From Trichoplax sp. H2 (Eukaryota; Placozoa; Uniplacotomia; Trichoplacea): DNA of 64,000 nt. Below are positions 53,514 to 64,000 of this stretch, piece by piece. The notes beneath the pieces are model-generated. The model had not been told where the DNA came from. It searched no databases and was given only the letters and a program-made list of their open reading frames with translations. The number at the start of each line of letters is the position of its first letter. Within the stretch, counting starts at the first letter, position 1. The DNA is taken from contig NOWV01000022.1 in assembly GCA_003344405.1 (NCBI GenBank), positions 682,001 through 746,000 of the forward strand. The letters are read 5' to 3'. The position numbers and the translations under genes are program-made.

Positions 53514-55230
53514 TTATATTTGAATAAAGGAATATTAAAAATTGATTGACCATAATTATTATTGCCTTTAGTTAAAATGTTAATAATACTTTTTCTGTAT
53601 CATACTTAAAATTACGCTATTGTGCGTAGTTAGATTTTAATTTTCGGTAGCCATTTATCGATCTATCTTGTTGATAGAGTTGTAGGATGGCAGTCTTAGA
53701 GATCTCTTAAGTACACGGATAATACTTTGATTCGGTAATTTTTTAAGCAAGTTATTCAATATAATACTTGCATTACAATTTTATAGCACTTTTATTATGA
53801 TGGAGGTATTTTAACATCCAAGAGGGAATTCATTGCTTGAATGAGGGAAACGATTTTCATCCTTATAGGCTGTTAGTTGAGGCTACTAGCACAGTAGCTG
53901 CAATTTACCCTCGTATTTCGAGAATTGCATTGGTTTCGTAGAAAGTAATTCTATCTTCTGTATTTGGTTGAACGTTCATAAAGTTATTTGCTTAACAATT
54001 TTATTTGCTAAACATGATGATAAACTTGTAATAATTAGTAACGATCTTTTATGTACACTCATAATAATATAAACTTAGTACTCGCTTGATTTGGCTATAT
54101 TGACCGATCTACGAGTTGTAGTACTAACAGTGTTGTAGTGGAAAATCTTTTCCGATAGTACTATCGGTTACTACTGTATAGTTCACTTTATTGTGCAGTA
54201 ATAACAGTGCACAAAATTTGACGTAAATCTAAAGCGTATATGCGATAATATTTATATGGACTATATCTGATTTCTATCTTCGTCATTGTTGGTGTTGTAG
54301 CTTGCTCTATAAGATAAACCGGTTTACAGTGCCGTTGTACTGGAGTGAATATATTTCCAACTTATCTCCTGTTTTAAAAGGCTATAAACTAAGACACTGT
54401 AGTGGCAAAAACGGTTGCTTATATATAATTATCGGTGCCCGTATACGTTGTAGATAATAAGCAGTGTCTTAACGTCATTCAATGAGATCCATTTTTTTTA
54501 TTTGTATCTGTAAAATACAGAAGAATACCGCTATATACGTATACGATATAAAATTTCTTTTAGATGTATCGCTATAAGATGAGAAACAGCAATCGCTACT
54601 TCATAATTATTTAATGTTGTATTAACTATAAATCCGTTTGGATTTAACGTTGTAATATTCTTCATGAAATAAAGAAGAAACTGTATTTAATTTTATCATC
54701 TATATTAAAGGTCTGTCATTTCGCGAATGAGTTTAATTTAATCTCTAAGTTTGCATGTATACGTGTATGTCCTTTTAATCGTAACCATTAATGTATATAC
54801 AAGAATTACGTATATACGTATTTATCTTTGCCTAGCATATAGCAGTATACCATAACTCAATCGGAAAATAATTTCTGCTCTTCGTTTACATTTTATTATG
54901 TAGATTTATAATTTGCCCTATTACCCTAATTCTATGTACTTTAATTTAAGTGAAGCACACTTTTATAGTTTATACATGACATCTATTGTAATATATGGAG
55001 AATAAAGTCCGCTAGGAAATATACTACCAGAAATTAGTCACTTAAAGATAGTTATGAGTGTACTGTATAAAAGCAGGTGTTTAACATGGCCTTGGAAACG
55101 CAAATTTTTATGTATCAAGAAATGCAAAACCATATTTTTAGGTAAAATTATAACAGCAATTTTTCTTGTCACAAATGAAAATTTTAGCTTTATTGATTCA
55201 ATACAAATGGATAAGTAGTAATTAGGCATG
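53514..55230. other. convergent intergenic spacer (DIDO1-like 3' / UQCC2 3')
   Basis: 1.7 kb of A+T-rich sequence between two gene ends. Presumably the 3' UTRs lie here. No further feature is seen. Confidence 0.55.
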
Positions 55231-56606
55231 TTATTCCTTCTTGTCTTGAAAGAATCTTCCTAAAAATCCCTTTTTTTTTTTAGCGATTTTTTCTTGATTT
55301 TCTGATTTAATAGAATCAAAGTTTGACAAATAAGAATTAATTATATAATTATACTACCAAAAAAATATATATATATACACATCCATCATTGCCAGTCAGG
55401 CAGCACCTATTACTAGCATGTTCTCATAAGCTTCTATTTTGTATATAGCATACTAGCATAGCCAGCATATGTGCATGCTATGTAAGTAATAGAATCAGGA
55501 CGATATGGCAGCGACAACACTCTTTAAACTATGTCAAAGTTCTAGATCGATACTATATACAGTCGATGCAAAGGTTCTGCTCTAATACATATCTATGAAA
55601 TTAAAATGAGTTTATTATTGTATACTTCTATGTGCGTCATACCTGTTGATAATAAATATGAATATTCTTTGGTTAAATTACCGGTGAAACTAGTATTTTT
55701 CTTCCTACGATACTAAACATAATCAATATATAACATTAGATCATTTTTTAACTAGACCATTTCCTCAATGTATATTCGTATGTTAACCTTATTGCTTCAA
55801 CTATTGTAGTAAATGTTATGAAATAGGTATAAAAATGAGTTCAAATACAAGGAATGTGGTATACGTATAGTAATAACAATGATAATTACTTATCTGGAAT
55901 TAAAAAACTCAGTCTTGGTAGTAATACTGGTGAATATTGCCTTAATGTTAACATTGAAACTGATGTAGCTATTTATCACGATGCGTCTATATTATATTTA
56001 ATTGAATTCATACTCATTTTTACCTTTTGATAGTAGTAATTAGAATTTAGACGGGTTAAGTTGTTGATGACTTGCAATGGATTTTTCAGCTAAAGAGAAA
56101 CGGCATATTAGATCAAGTCTATTATTAGGACAATACTGGTAGGGACAGGATGTTAATTAAAATTTATTTCAATCCCTGCAAATCCATTGCAAACTGCAAC
56201 AGTACTTCCATCCTGAATGGATTTAAGAAGAGTCGTTTTCTGTACTGAGCTAATCAATAAGATTGCTATGATGTTGTAGTAAGTACAATTGACAAACCTA
56301 CTGGAATATCAGCAAACACACTTTCTACGTTGTAATAGGATTAGCAGTTGAAATAGATTCATCAGATACAGTATATACTCTTATCTATCAACATACAAAT
56401 TAATATAACGCGTTTGCATCGCAATAGTCGATCAGTCCAGTAGATAGAGTACGGCGATGTTGATTTAGCATTCTAACCTTATCATTTTGCAAATCTTGAC
56501 CAATACGATCACGTAAAACAACTGCTAAATCTCTACCAGGTTTGGTCTTATCGATCGGCCATTGTTGCATGATCTGATTAAATTTACGTAATAGTTTAGC
56601 AGACAT
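55231..56606 (-). CDS. UQCC2: UQCC2, mitochondrial complex III assembly factor, 111 aa
   Basis: UQCC2 works with UQCC1 in the mitochondrial matrix to support cytochrome b synthesis and bc1 complex assembly. Exons (minus): 56478-56606, 56024-56089, 55643-55712, 55231-55301; 112 codons in one frame (human 126 aa). Matching segments: LRKFNQIMQQWPIDKTKPGRDL with LRDRIGQ, aligned to the family's WPVDETKRGRDLG...LRQRV; then LTRLNSNYYYQK, then YRRKKNTSFTGNLTKEYSYLLST. The C-terminus is short and basic (KKKKGFLGRFF). Each small exon matched its expected family segment in order, which supports the model. An in-frame ATG three codons upstream (56615) is an alternative start. It is divergent from IQCC with only 365 bp between start codons. 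Confidence 0.85.
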
Positions 56607-56971
56607 GGTAAGCACTGGATCAATCTACAATTTACCGTTCACTAATTATATTATTATTAATGGGGAAGAAATGATCATGCTGCTAGGCTGCTAGCACTGC
56701 AGTAAAATCATCGCTCTCGATATGTCGGTCTTGATTTTTGCAGCGAGCACACTAGAAGTCAGAAATTGCCTATCTTCATGGTCATCTCCCTTTGCTTTTT
56801 CACTGCAACCATACACCATACTGAACAAAATCAACATGGCAGCTGCTGACAAATCTTCTGTCCATGGTACAATACAGTACAGTACTATAGACTGTAGAGT
56901 TTTGTACTGTACGCTACGGTCCACAGATTCAAAGATTCAATTCGGCGGCAAGAAGCATCAAAACAACCAAA
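56607..56971. promoter_or_regulatory. short bidirectional promoter between UQCC2 and IQCC
   Basis: Only 365 bp lie between the two ATGs. It contains TACAATACAGTACAGTACTATAGACTGTAGAG and TGTACTGTACG at 56869-56917, about 60-100 bp from the IQCC start. Both genes must draw on this space, so bidirectional use is likely; this is inference from layout. Confidence 0.65.
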
Positions 56972-59487
56972 ATGGCTTCGCATATTGATCCATCGAAGGC
57001 TGCCATAAGAATCCAGGCAAGCAATCTATTAATGTTATTATACAGTGAAATGACACAGTTGTCATCTATTACGATAGTAGACTTACATATTAGGAATTGG
57101 CTATTTGCAACATGGTTGAAATTGACGTTTAGTAAAATACATAAAACATGCCTAAAGTTCAACAAGATGCTGCAAGCAAACTAGGAGAACTAGCGAGCAC
57201 CGTAGTATTCTATAGCTTATGAACTTGAAACAAACTAAAATGAAACTTTTAGCTAGTAGATGTCATCTCCCTTGAATATCACTTTTATAGCCCCTGTGTA
57301 ACCCGTGGATCGAATCATTCTTGTTAATGTTGTACATAACATACTTAGCATATTGACCACGATTAAAGGCTATGAACCTATACTGTAGGCGTGAACTAAT
57401 AAACAGTATCATGATAACACATAGAAGGGGGTCTCATAGGGATAAACTTTAGCTTTACTAAGCATTGATCGACATTTTGAAATCATAAGACCAACTGCTG
57501 TACGACTTTTTGTGAACTGTGCTACTATCTCGGTCAAAGCTAAATCAATACTTTGACAATTTTTGTAAACATGTATGTGTACGTACGTTTACATTCTATG
57601 TAATATTGACACATACTGTACTGTATTAATTATTGAATTAGAAGTGTATATCTCCCTTTTTATAGGCTGCTTTTCGTTCATACCGCGTGAGAAAAAAATT
57701 ACAACATGTTCGCCGCGAATTGGAGGACATAACAACCGATCTTGATTCCGGATATGTTGCTATAACTTGGACAAAATCTAACTTACCATGTAATCCATTA
57801 TTTCATTCCAAAAAATCGACAGATTCGAGGTCAGATAATGAACTACATAAAATTTGAAATACTGTTGTTAGTTCTTACTACCAGATTACTTTTACGTATC
57901 AGTTTATCCTTATCGTATATGTATATGACTGGAAGCAATACAGTGTCTATGTTTATGATTGTATGCTCGTACATTGCATCTTACATTTCTCCTGCCTTGC
58001 AGTAAACTTTTGCCTGTAACCAATAGCCATGACGATAGCAATCTAACAAATAAATTATCAACTATTGATAATGATATCACTGGTAAGACTTTTTACATAG
58101 CTGTTGCTTAATATAAAAACAGGGGGTAAATAAATATAACATTTCTAATTAATCACTACTGTCTTAACAGACGATCTTGAAGAGGAAAATGATCTGCTAA
58201 ACATATACGTAAATTCAAAAGTGAAGGGAGAAAAAGAAAACAATGATACACTATTATCAGAAGGGTCTAGTCCTGGCAGTTCTCCAGACGATGCTAATTC
58301 GGAGAAATTAAAAGATTTTGATGTTATTCCAGAAGCAGATAGCACGACTAAAACTAGTATTTTAATCAAAGAGTCTTCGAGCAACAATGCAAGTTCCGAG
58401 AGTGATACTAAATTGGAGAGCGTTACCCTATCTAACATAAAAGAAAAGGAACATAAAGATGGAGATAACAACGATGAAACAATGACAACAAATATCCTAT
58501 ACACGGAATCCAAAGAACGTGGTGAGCTCACACCTGAAACATCGCTTGATTCAGCGAATGATGAGGAGCCGAAAGAAGATGATGTTGCAAATAATAATAA
58601 TAATAATGGTAACAAAGAGATATTATCCAACACCGAAAGTCAGATTTCATCCGATTGTCATCCATGCGATAATTCAATCCCTAAAGGTATAGTAAGGCTT
58701 TTACTTAAATGACTTTGAATTTTTAATGTACTGCAATTATTTTCCATTTGTAAGGAAAAATTTTTGTAAATTTCGTTCAAAATTCCTATAGGTAGAAATG
58801 AAGATGACGCACCCCAAGCGATGGAAGATCAAGATAGGATTCCTAATGTTGAAAATGAAAAGGCATATAGCAACGATGCTAATCATAACAGAAATGTGGT
58901 CAACAATCCAGATCTAGAGAGTAATGATCCGATCATAAATCCTAACAATGACTTTAAAGTACCAACTCCAACGTTGGTGCCAACACAGGATAATAAAATA
59001 AATATTGCTTCTATTAACGATTCCTGGGATATGATTGGTAATATGTCATATATAAATCGAAGGGAAAATGTGGAGTATGGTTAGTAAGGAATAATGCTGT
59101 TTTCGAAAATTTAAGCAGCGCTTATTGATAATAGACTGCACGGTTGACAGTATTTGAAACTATTTTTATACTAGATAAGTATCCGAAAGATATGAATAGC
59201 CTTCTAAAGTTACGTCGTGAACTAGCTACAGAATTACTCTGGATAGAACAAGCGATTTTTAGTAGAAAAAATGTGAGTATACCTAAGTCACCTCTTCAGT
59301 TTAGCTATTAGGAAGATGTACAGTACTTCAACGAAATGTATGTACAAATTTTTTAAATCTCTATAAGAATTGTGCATCGTTCTTTAGACCATACATGATC
59401 TCTTCAAATATCATAATGATGCTTTTTCTTTATCAGTGCTTAAAAATTAAAGCTCGATGTCGAAATGACGAGATATTTCCAGAATAA
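56972..59487 (+). CDS. IQCC: IQCC-like protein (IQ motif containing C), 413 aa
   Basis: Predicted calmodulin-binding protein of unknown role. Exons: 56972-57016, 57666-57829, 58003-58082, 58171-58686, 58792-59079, 59175-59272, 59437-59487; 414 codons, one frame. One IQ motif spans the first junction (IRIQ|AAFRSYRVRKK, about 12-26), followed by a short coiled segment RRELEDITTDLDSGYVAITWTK. This aligns to the vertebrate IQCC pattern of IQ, E.E.I..(E/D)..., L.W. The middle (about 100-360) is low-complexity, acidic, Asn/Ser-rich and likely disordered. The end RRELATELLWIEQAIFSRKN plus CLKIKAR matches the conserved IQCC C-terminal LLWLQQAI.SRK..L.LK motif. Intron 1 begins GCAAGC, a GC-AG intron; no in-frame GT donor fits. 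Confidence 0.8.
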
Positions 59488-59535
59488 ATTAAAGATTAGA
59501 ATCATTGGATCATACCCTACCAACGGACCAACCAT

Positions 59536-59829
59536 TCAACCTATAAAGAAATTTCTACTCATGATCAATTTTTGGGCCTGGCTTATATATCCACAAATTT
59601 TTGTATTTTCTGTATATACTGTACATACTGTATGCCAACGATGTTGATCGGTTGACAGTAGGCTTGATACTGTAAAATTATGCGTGCAATGAACATTTTT
59701 GTACTTTTGTTCTATATGTGAAATTGCTGATTTTGCTGCTGATCTTACTGCTCCTTCATCCAAGTTTCCGAGTAGGGATGATAACCCTTCAGGCTGTAGG
59801 GTATTTATAAGCTTGCTTGAATAGCTGAT
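59536..59829 (-). other. unassigned 98-codon minus-strand open frame, part may be an exon
   Basis: The upstream half reads as good protein sequence (LINTLQPEGLSSLLGNLDEG then AVRSAAKSAISHIEQKYKN), with an amphipathic-helix pattern and balanced codons. The downstream half is lower quality. Possible splice signals: TAG before 59829 or CTACAG near 59797 as acceptor, and GTTCAT after the Lys-Asn pair as a weak donor. It would overlap the IQCC 3' UTR in antisense. I do not recognise a family. Confidence 0.3.
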
Positions 59830-60829
59830 CTACCCAACTCAAAGTAGTTTTACTTTAGTGGCAATACGTGATATTCATGGTACATATTAAATGCTCCATT
59901 TTTAGGTCACTAGATACACCATGATTTTATATATGATATAATATATGTCACGATATCATGTTGTACTGTAGAGCATAATTTATATAACATATACAGTATA
60001 CTGCCGGCAATATTTCTATGTTATATTGATTTTGATTTATTTATTTATGATGTCAATGTGTCATCTTTGATACATGTTTAATGATTTTATGTATAATAAT
60101 ATAGTATCTCTAGATCTGTATATAGTATAAATGGATATTGTCAATATATCATCGATGCATCTTTAATAACATTTTTCGACAATATTGTACAGTATGCGTA
60201 CTATACAGAGTATCATTTTATGATGTACACCTTTGGTGTTTTCTGTCAGTAATTAATTCATTAAATAATTAATAAAACAATTTTATATACGCTATACGCT
60301 ATAGCATGATTGAAACATGGCCGAGTGATCGTCTCATTTCACCGATAGAATACCTTATCACAATAAAAAATGAGAATTATTTCAGCTTGTGTTATGATAA
60401 TTACAAGATTATTCCATAGAAATGCCGATTCCATGATGGGCACATATTTTATCAAATAGATGCTATATCAACCGAATATTTTACCAATATTAATTGATTT
60501 ATTATGGCATGCAAATGTTATTGATCACATACGAAATGCAATCTCGCAAGACGATAGCACACATCATGGAACGATCGCCGTGCTGCCATGAAGCTGCTAA
60601 ACATAATAATATCATATAGACATTTTTGTAACACGATTGCATTAGTACGATCACTCTAGACTCGGTAGCCACTGTCAATTTAAACTGCTATCCTAATTAA
60701 TACCATCAATTTTGAATAAATTGCATGGAAAAGTTGGATGAATACCTTCAATTCTGTAGTATAGTAGAGTACTTTTAGTACCTCTATGGCCGTACTATGG
60801 TAATTCGTAAAGGCTTCCAGTAGTAGTCA

Positions 60830-61002
60830 GTACAGTACTGTACAGTACAGCGCAGTAACGGACCACTGGAAGGAAACCGGTTTTCTTCCGACTACAGTGT
60901 ACAATACATTCACACAACTCCGTCGAACTGTACACTGTACACTGTACGGTACTGTACCATTGATACCGTTACAGTTTTCCAGTACTGTACTGTACTGTAC
61001 CA
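60830..61002. repeat. GTACTGTAC/CAGTA clusters upstream of TMEM241
   Basis: Three blocks: 60830-60850 (CAGTACAGTACTGTACAGTA), about 60926-60960 (TGTACACTGTACACTGTACGGTACTGTAC) and about 60980-61002 (CAGTACTGTACTGTACTGTA). All lie 170-340 bp before the TMEM241 ATG. Confidence 0.85.
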
Positions 61003-61170
61003 TAGCTGTAGTCAGTGTACTGTATCAGGTGGTACTACCATCAGTCAAGTCCCACCTGTCGCCATTCACCATACTGTAAATGGCTTATAGCAATGTATCT
61101 TCAAAATATGGCGCAATGCTTGAAGATTCTAACCTGAAATAGATGAAGTTTATTGCTTTAAGACTTCAAA

Positions 61171-63917
61171 ATGGGCAAGGAAGAAATTGGCGAGAAAAGA
61201 AAGTCATGGAAATTAGTTTTACTCTTTGTTAATTATTGCATTTTTAGTGTTGCAACAACATTCGTCAATAAGGTAAAGTAGAGTAGGCTAGACAAGAAAC
61301 GTTTCGCTTTAGTTTCGCTCTTGGTATCCAAGCCAACATCAACTTGACGACCTGAGCCTGTAAAATTTCTCAATTTATTCTTCATGAATTGATTCATGAC
61401 ATGTCTATTATGATAGAATACTTTAACCTGTGGATATATTGATACTATAGAAGAATGCGTGTAGCGAACTCAAAAATAACCTACTGTCATTGAGTAAGAA
61501 AAGCACTTCGCTGCATCACTCACTCTGATACCATTCATTTATATCTACAGTATATAACATCAACAACAAGGGTTAAAACCACTATGGCAAACCATTTTAG
61601 GCTACGTAGTTGCCTGCCATTTTATAAATTGGCTTAGGATTGATAATCTTCTATGTATGGTACCGAAAATAATCTTGCATCCATAGAATGTCGTCCATTC
61701 GTTGTTGACCTTACGCTTCTTATACGCTACAGTAGTTGTATACCATTCAACCGCTTATTGAAATACTGTCGAATAACATCAAACATTAAGATACGCTACT
61801 GTACAGTAAACTTGAATCATGTGGTGATATCGTCATACGGATACCTTAAATTTCCATACTATAAAATCTATGAATACCATTTTCTGTTATAAACTGGGTA
61901 CAATTTTACACAGTAGTCGAGTCCACAACATTCCTACAACGTTTACTCTGTACTATTCGTTACATCAACTCTTGCAAATAAAAGATGATTTTTTGATGTT
62001 GATAGACGTAATATATGTACGTATTGGAATGTATGTGAAAGTTAGTTTACAGAAATTGCACGATGATGTAGTTCTGTAAGTTCTTCCATATGCGAGAAAA
62101 TATGGACCATTACCAGCATTATTACAACAGTTTATAACCATTACTGTTCTATGGGTACAATTCGAATTCAGTTATCGATGATTGCCTAATTGGATAGCTT
62201 TACGAGTAATAAATTATAAGAATGATCATCTAATACATAGCAGCGCAATAATTAAGATAAACTTATCTACATTTAACGATAAAATTAAATTGACAATGTG
62301 CGTGCTTAAAAATAACAAATTCTGCTATGCCTTCAATATCTGATTTGACTATTTGCAATCCAATCACCTCTTTCTTACCTTTCTCTATTTTAGTATGTTC
62401 TATCCGTGATTGGATTTACTTTTCCAACCATATTCTTAAGGTATAGTAGTCCTAGCATCCTAAAGTAAAATGATCAAAATAAGAAGTTCGATATACTGTA
62501 ACATAAATGATCCCAGATAAACTGGTTAGTATCTACACTGAAATTATAGACACAATATCTTGCCATACAGTATAGATTACTTCTTGTTACCAATTGTATA
62601 CCATAGACCATCACGAGTAAGCTAAATTGCTTGTAAATAACCAATAACTGAGAGTCAGTTTTACTGAAATAATCACAAGCATATCACTGTAGATTTTAGT
62701 TACAGACGATGTATTCTAGACATCCTACTTTATGATTAATTGTTTTAACATATTGCCGAATGGGAATAACAGAGATAAATGTCGCCAAAACTATTATTTA
62801 TTGATAGATACGTATGCTTTTTGTTAAATATATCAAACATATCTTAATATAGAAATTATTTAAAAGTATTTATTGCTTCCCAATTTCTGATTCTTTCTAT
62901 GTCGCATCGAATTGTTTTACTATATAATTATATTCAACTATTAGCTGGCAAACGGCAGTCGGTGTCTGTCTTTTCAAACTACTTGCAAGAATGGGTTATA
63001 TAGACCTTGGCAATATTGATAGGTATGCTGGATGGCTATTACAAATACTATAACTTTCTCTTGTATACTACCTTTGTTACAATACGCATATAATGTCATA
63101 TGTAAAATTTTCTTGCATACCCTACATGGGAACCCATAAAACAGTATCATTCTGATAGTCATATGCAATATTTGAATGGTTCTATTCACTTTGTTCCTAG
63201 GAGTTTGCTATTTTACTCAGAAATAATACGGCTCTCAAACCGCATTTAATAACAGTACTAGACTAAGTGTAACAATTTCGTAAAAGTACATTTACGATAG
63301 CGCCAATATTCAAATAAATTCTCTTAAGAGATATTATATCCATCACTGGCAGATTTTTATTATACTACTATTAACAAATATCACATTGGATGATGGTAGA
63401 ATTTATTAAAACGATATTGTACGCATTATTATATCTTTTAAATGATATATAAATTTCATTGGAATCAATTTTACTGTTAAGCAAGGAAATCTATATAACT
63501 TATTGCACAAACGATATATTTCTTGTGGCATGATTTACTTAGGAAAGCAGTTATTCAATGGCTACCTGCTATGATTTTATTTGTGTGTATGGCGTATTCT
63601 GGTTCAAGATCACTTTCAATGACTGTATGCATTAATAGATATGATTAATGTCTTTAAGAATAGGACTTATCAAATATTGTCAACTCAATATTATCTTATC
63701 GTGCTGTTGAAACTGTTGACTGATTTTATATAGATCCTTCCTGTATGGATAATTGTATATAATGTTGTATACGTATTAATAGCTTGCGGAGATTGGGTAA
63801 TCCATAAAAAGGTACAAATTTATTGGCCTTTCAATTTAAGTTTTCACCTCAATCTCGAACGATTAACACTGCAATGCAATCTTATCTATAGGTTCCAACG
63901 TTTGCCACTCAAGTTTG
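61171..63917 (+). CDS. TMEM241: TMEM241 (nucleotide-sugar-transporter-like membrane protein), 5' part, runs off window
   Basis: Member of the drug/metabolite transporter superfamily. The vertebrate protein is Golgi-located and has been linked to UDP-N-acetylglucosamine transport. Exons seen: 61171-61272, 62394-62440, 62945-63022, 63543-63624, 63734-63811, and probably 63892-63917, all in one frame. The first helix (about 13-33) ends in the family's NK pair at an exon end. YVLSVIGFTFPTIF follows, then WQTAVGVCLFKLL, then AVIQWLPAMILFVCMAYSGSRSLSM, then LPVWIIVYNVVYVLIACGDW. These line up in order with human TMEM241 segments NKYVLSVLKFTYPTLF, GWQTLIG, WLPASVLFVGIIYAGSRAL and IPVFLTLHN. About 130-137 residues lie inside the window; the remaining helices would be beyond 64000. 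Intron 1 is 1.1 kb. Confidence 0.85.
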
Positions 63918-64000
63918 GTAATACTTTGTAATCTGGCTTACTAATCATCGTTAATTGTTTCAAGTAAAATTACTAAATAACTTTAATTTTATAGTGCAAT

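Larger units (their letters stand above)
59488..61170. other. interval between IQCC and TMEM241, mostly non-coding
   Basis: It contains the IQCC 3' end, an unassigned minus-strand open frame (59536-59829), TA-rich sequence, and pentamer-palindrome clusters just upstream of TMEM241. Confidence 0.5.

Noticed and set aside
58145-58633. 162-codon minus frame opposite IQCC exon 4
   Set aside because: Antisense of an acidic, Ser-rich coding exon; Ser/Leu/Val monotony. The plus strand fits the spliced IQCC frame.
1-64000. CRISPR arrays, operons, prokaryotic or viral elements
   Set aside because: No regularly spaced repeats, no ribosome-binding sites, and no integrase, transposase or reverse-transcriptase motifs seen. 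The genes are spliced and eukaryotic.

Overview
The window is eukaryotic nuclear DNA: A+T-rich (roughly two thirds by eye), with compact multi-exon genes whose introns are mostly about 70-500 bp and carry GT...AG ends. The gene set (RAD21, RIOK3, cathepsin B, TRMT11, EMC2, a DIDO1/PHF3-type protein, UQCC2, IQCC, TMEM241 and an adenylate cyclase membrane half) is that of an animal. The gene density and intron size suggest an early-branching one; a placozoan (Trichoplax/Hoilungia type) fits best. That species assignment is inference. I rebuilt the gene models by hand from splice signals, reading-frame continuity and remembered family sequences. Every complete model keeps one open frame across all its exons.

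Layout: 1-9.3 kb shows no recognisable gene. 9538-10302 (-) is an adenylate cyclase first coding exon with no catalytic exons in sight. 10.3-17.5 kb is mostly non-coding, with a ~180-bp tandem array and several inverted repeats. Then follow RAD21 (+, 17536-21479), a BFR1-family coiled-coil protein (-, 22806-26702), RIOK3 (+, 28662-32099), cathepsin B (-, 32682-36480), TRMT11 (+, 37357-41062), EMC2 (-, 42824-45471), a PHD/TFIIS-like/SPOC protein (+, 47105-53513), UQCC2 (-, 55231-56606), IQCC (+, 56972-59487) and TMEM241 (+, from 61171, running off the window).

From adenylate cyclase to IQCC the ten genes alternate strand without exception. This makes a chain of head-to-head promoter regions and tail-to-tail ends. 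The products are housekeeping proteins of unrelated pathways: cohesin, ribosome maturation, lysosomal proteolysis, tRNA methylation, ER insertion, transcription and chromatin, and complex III assembly. They do not form one pathway. The shared element is promoter architecture: most gaps between 5' ends contain dense runs of the pentamer TACTG and its complement CAGTA, joined into GTACTGTAC/GTACAGTAC palindromes.
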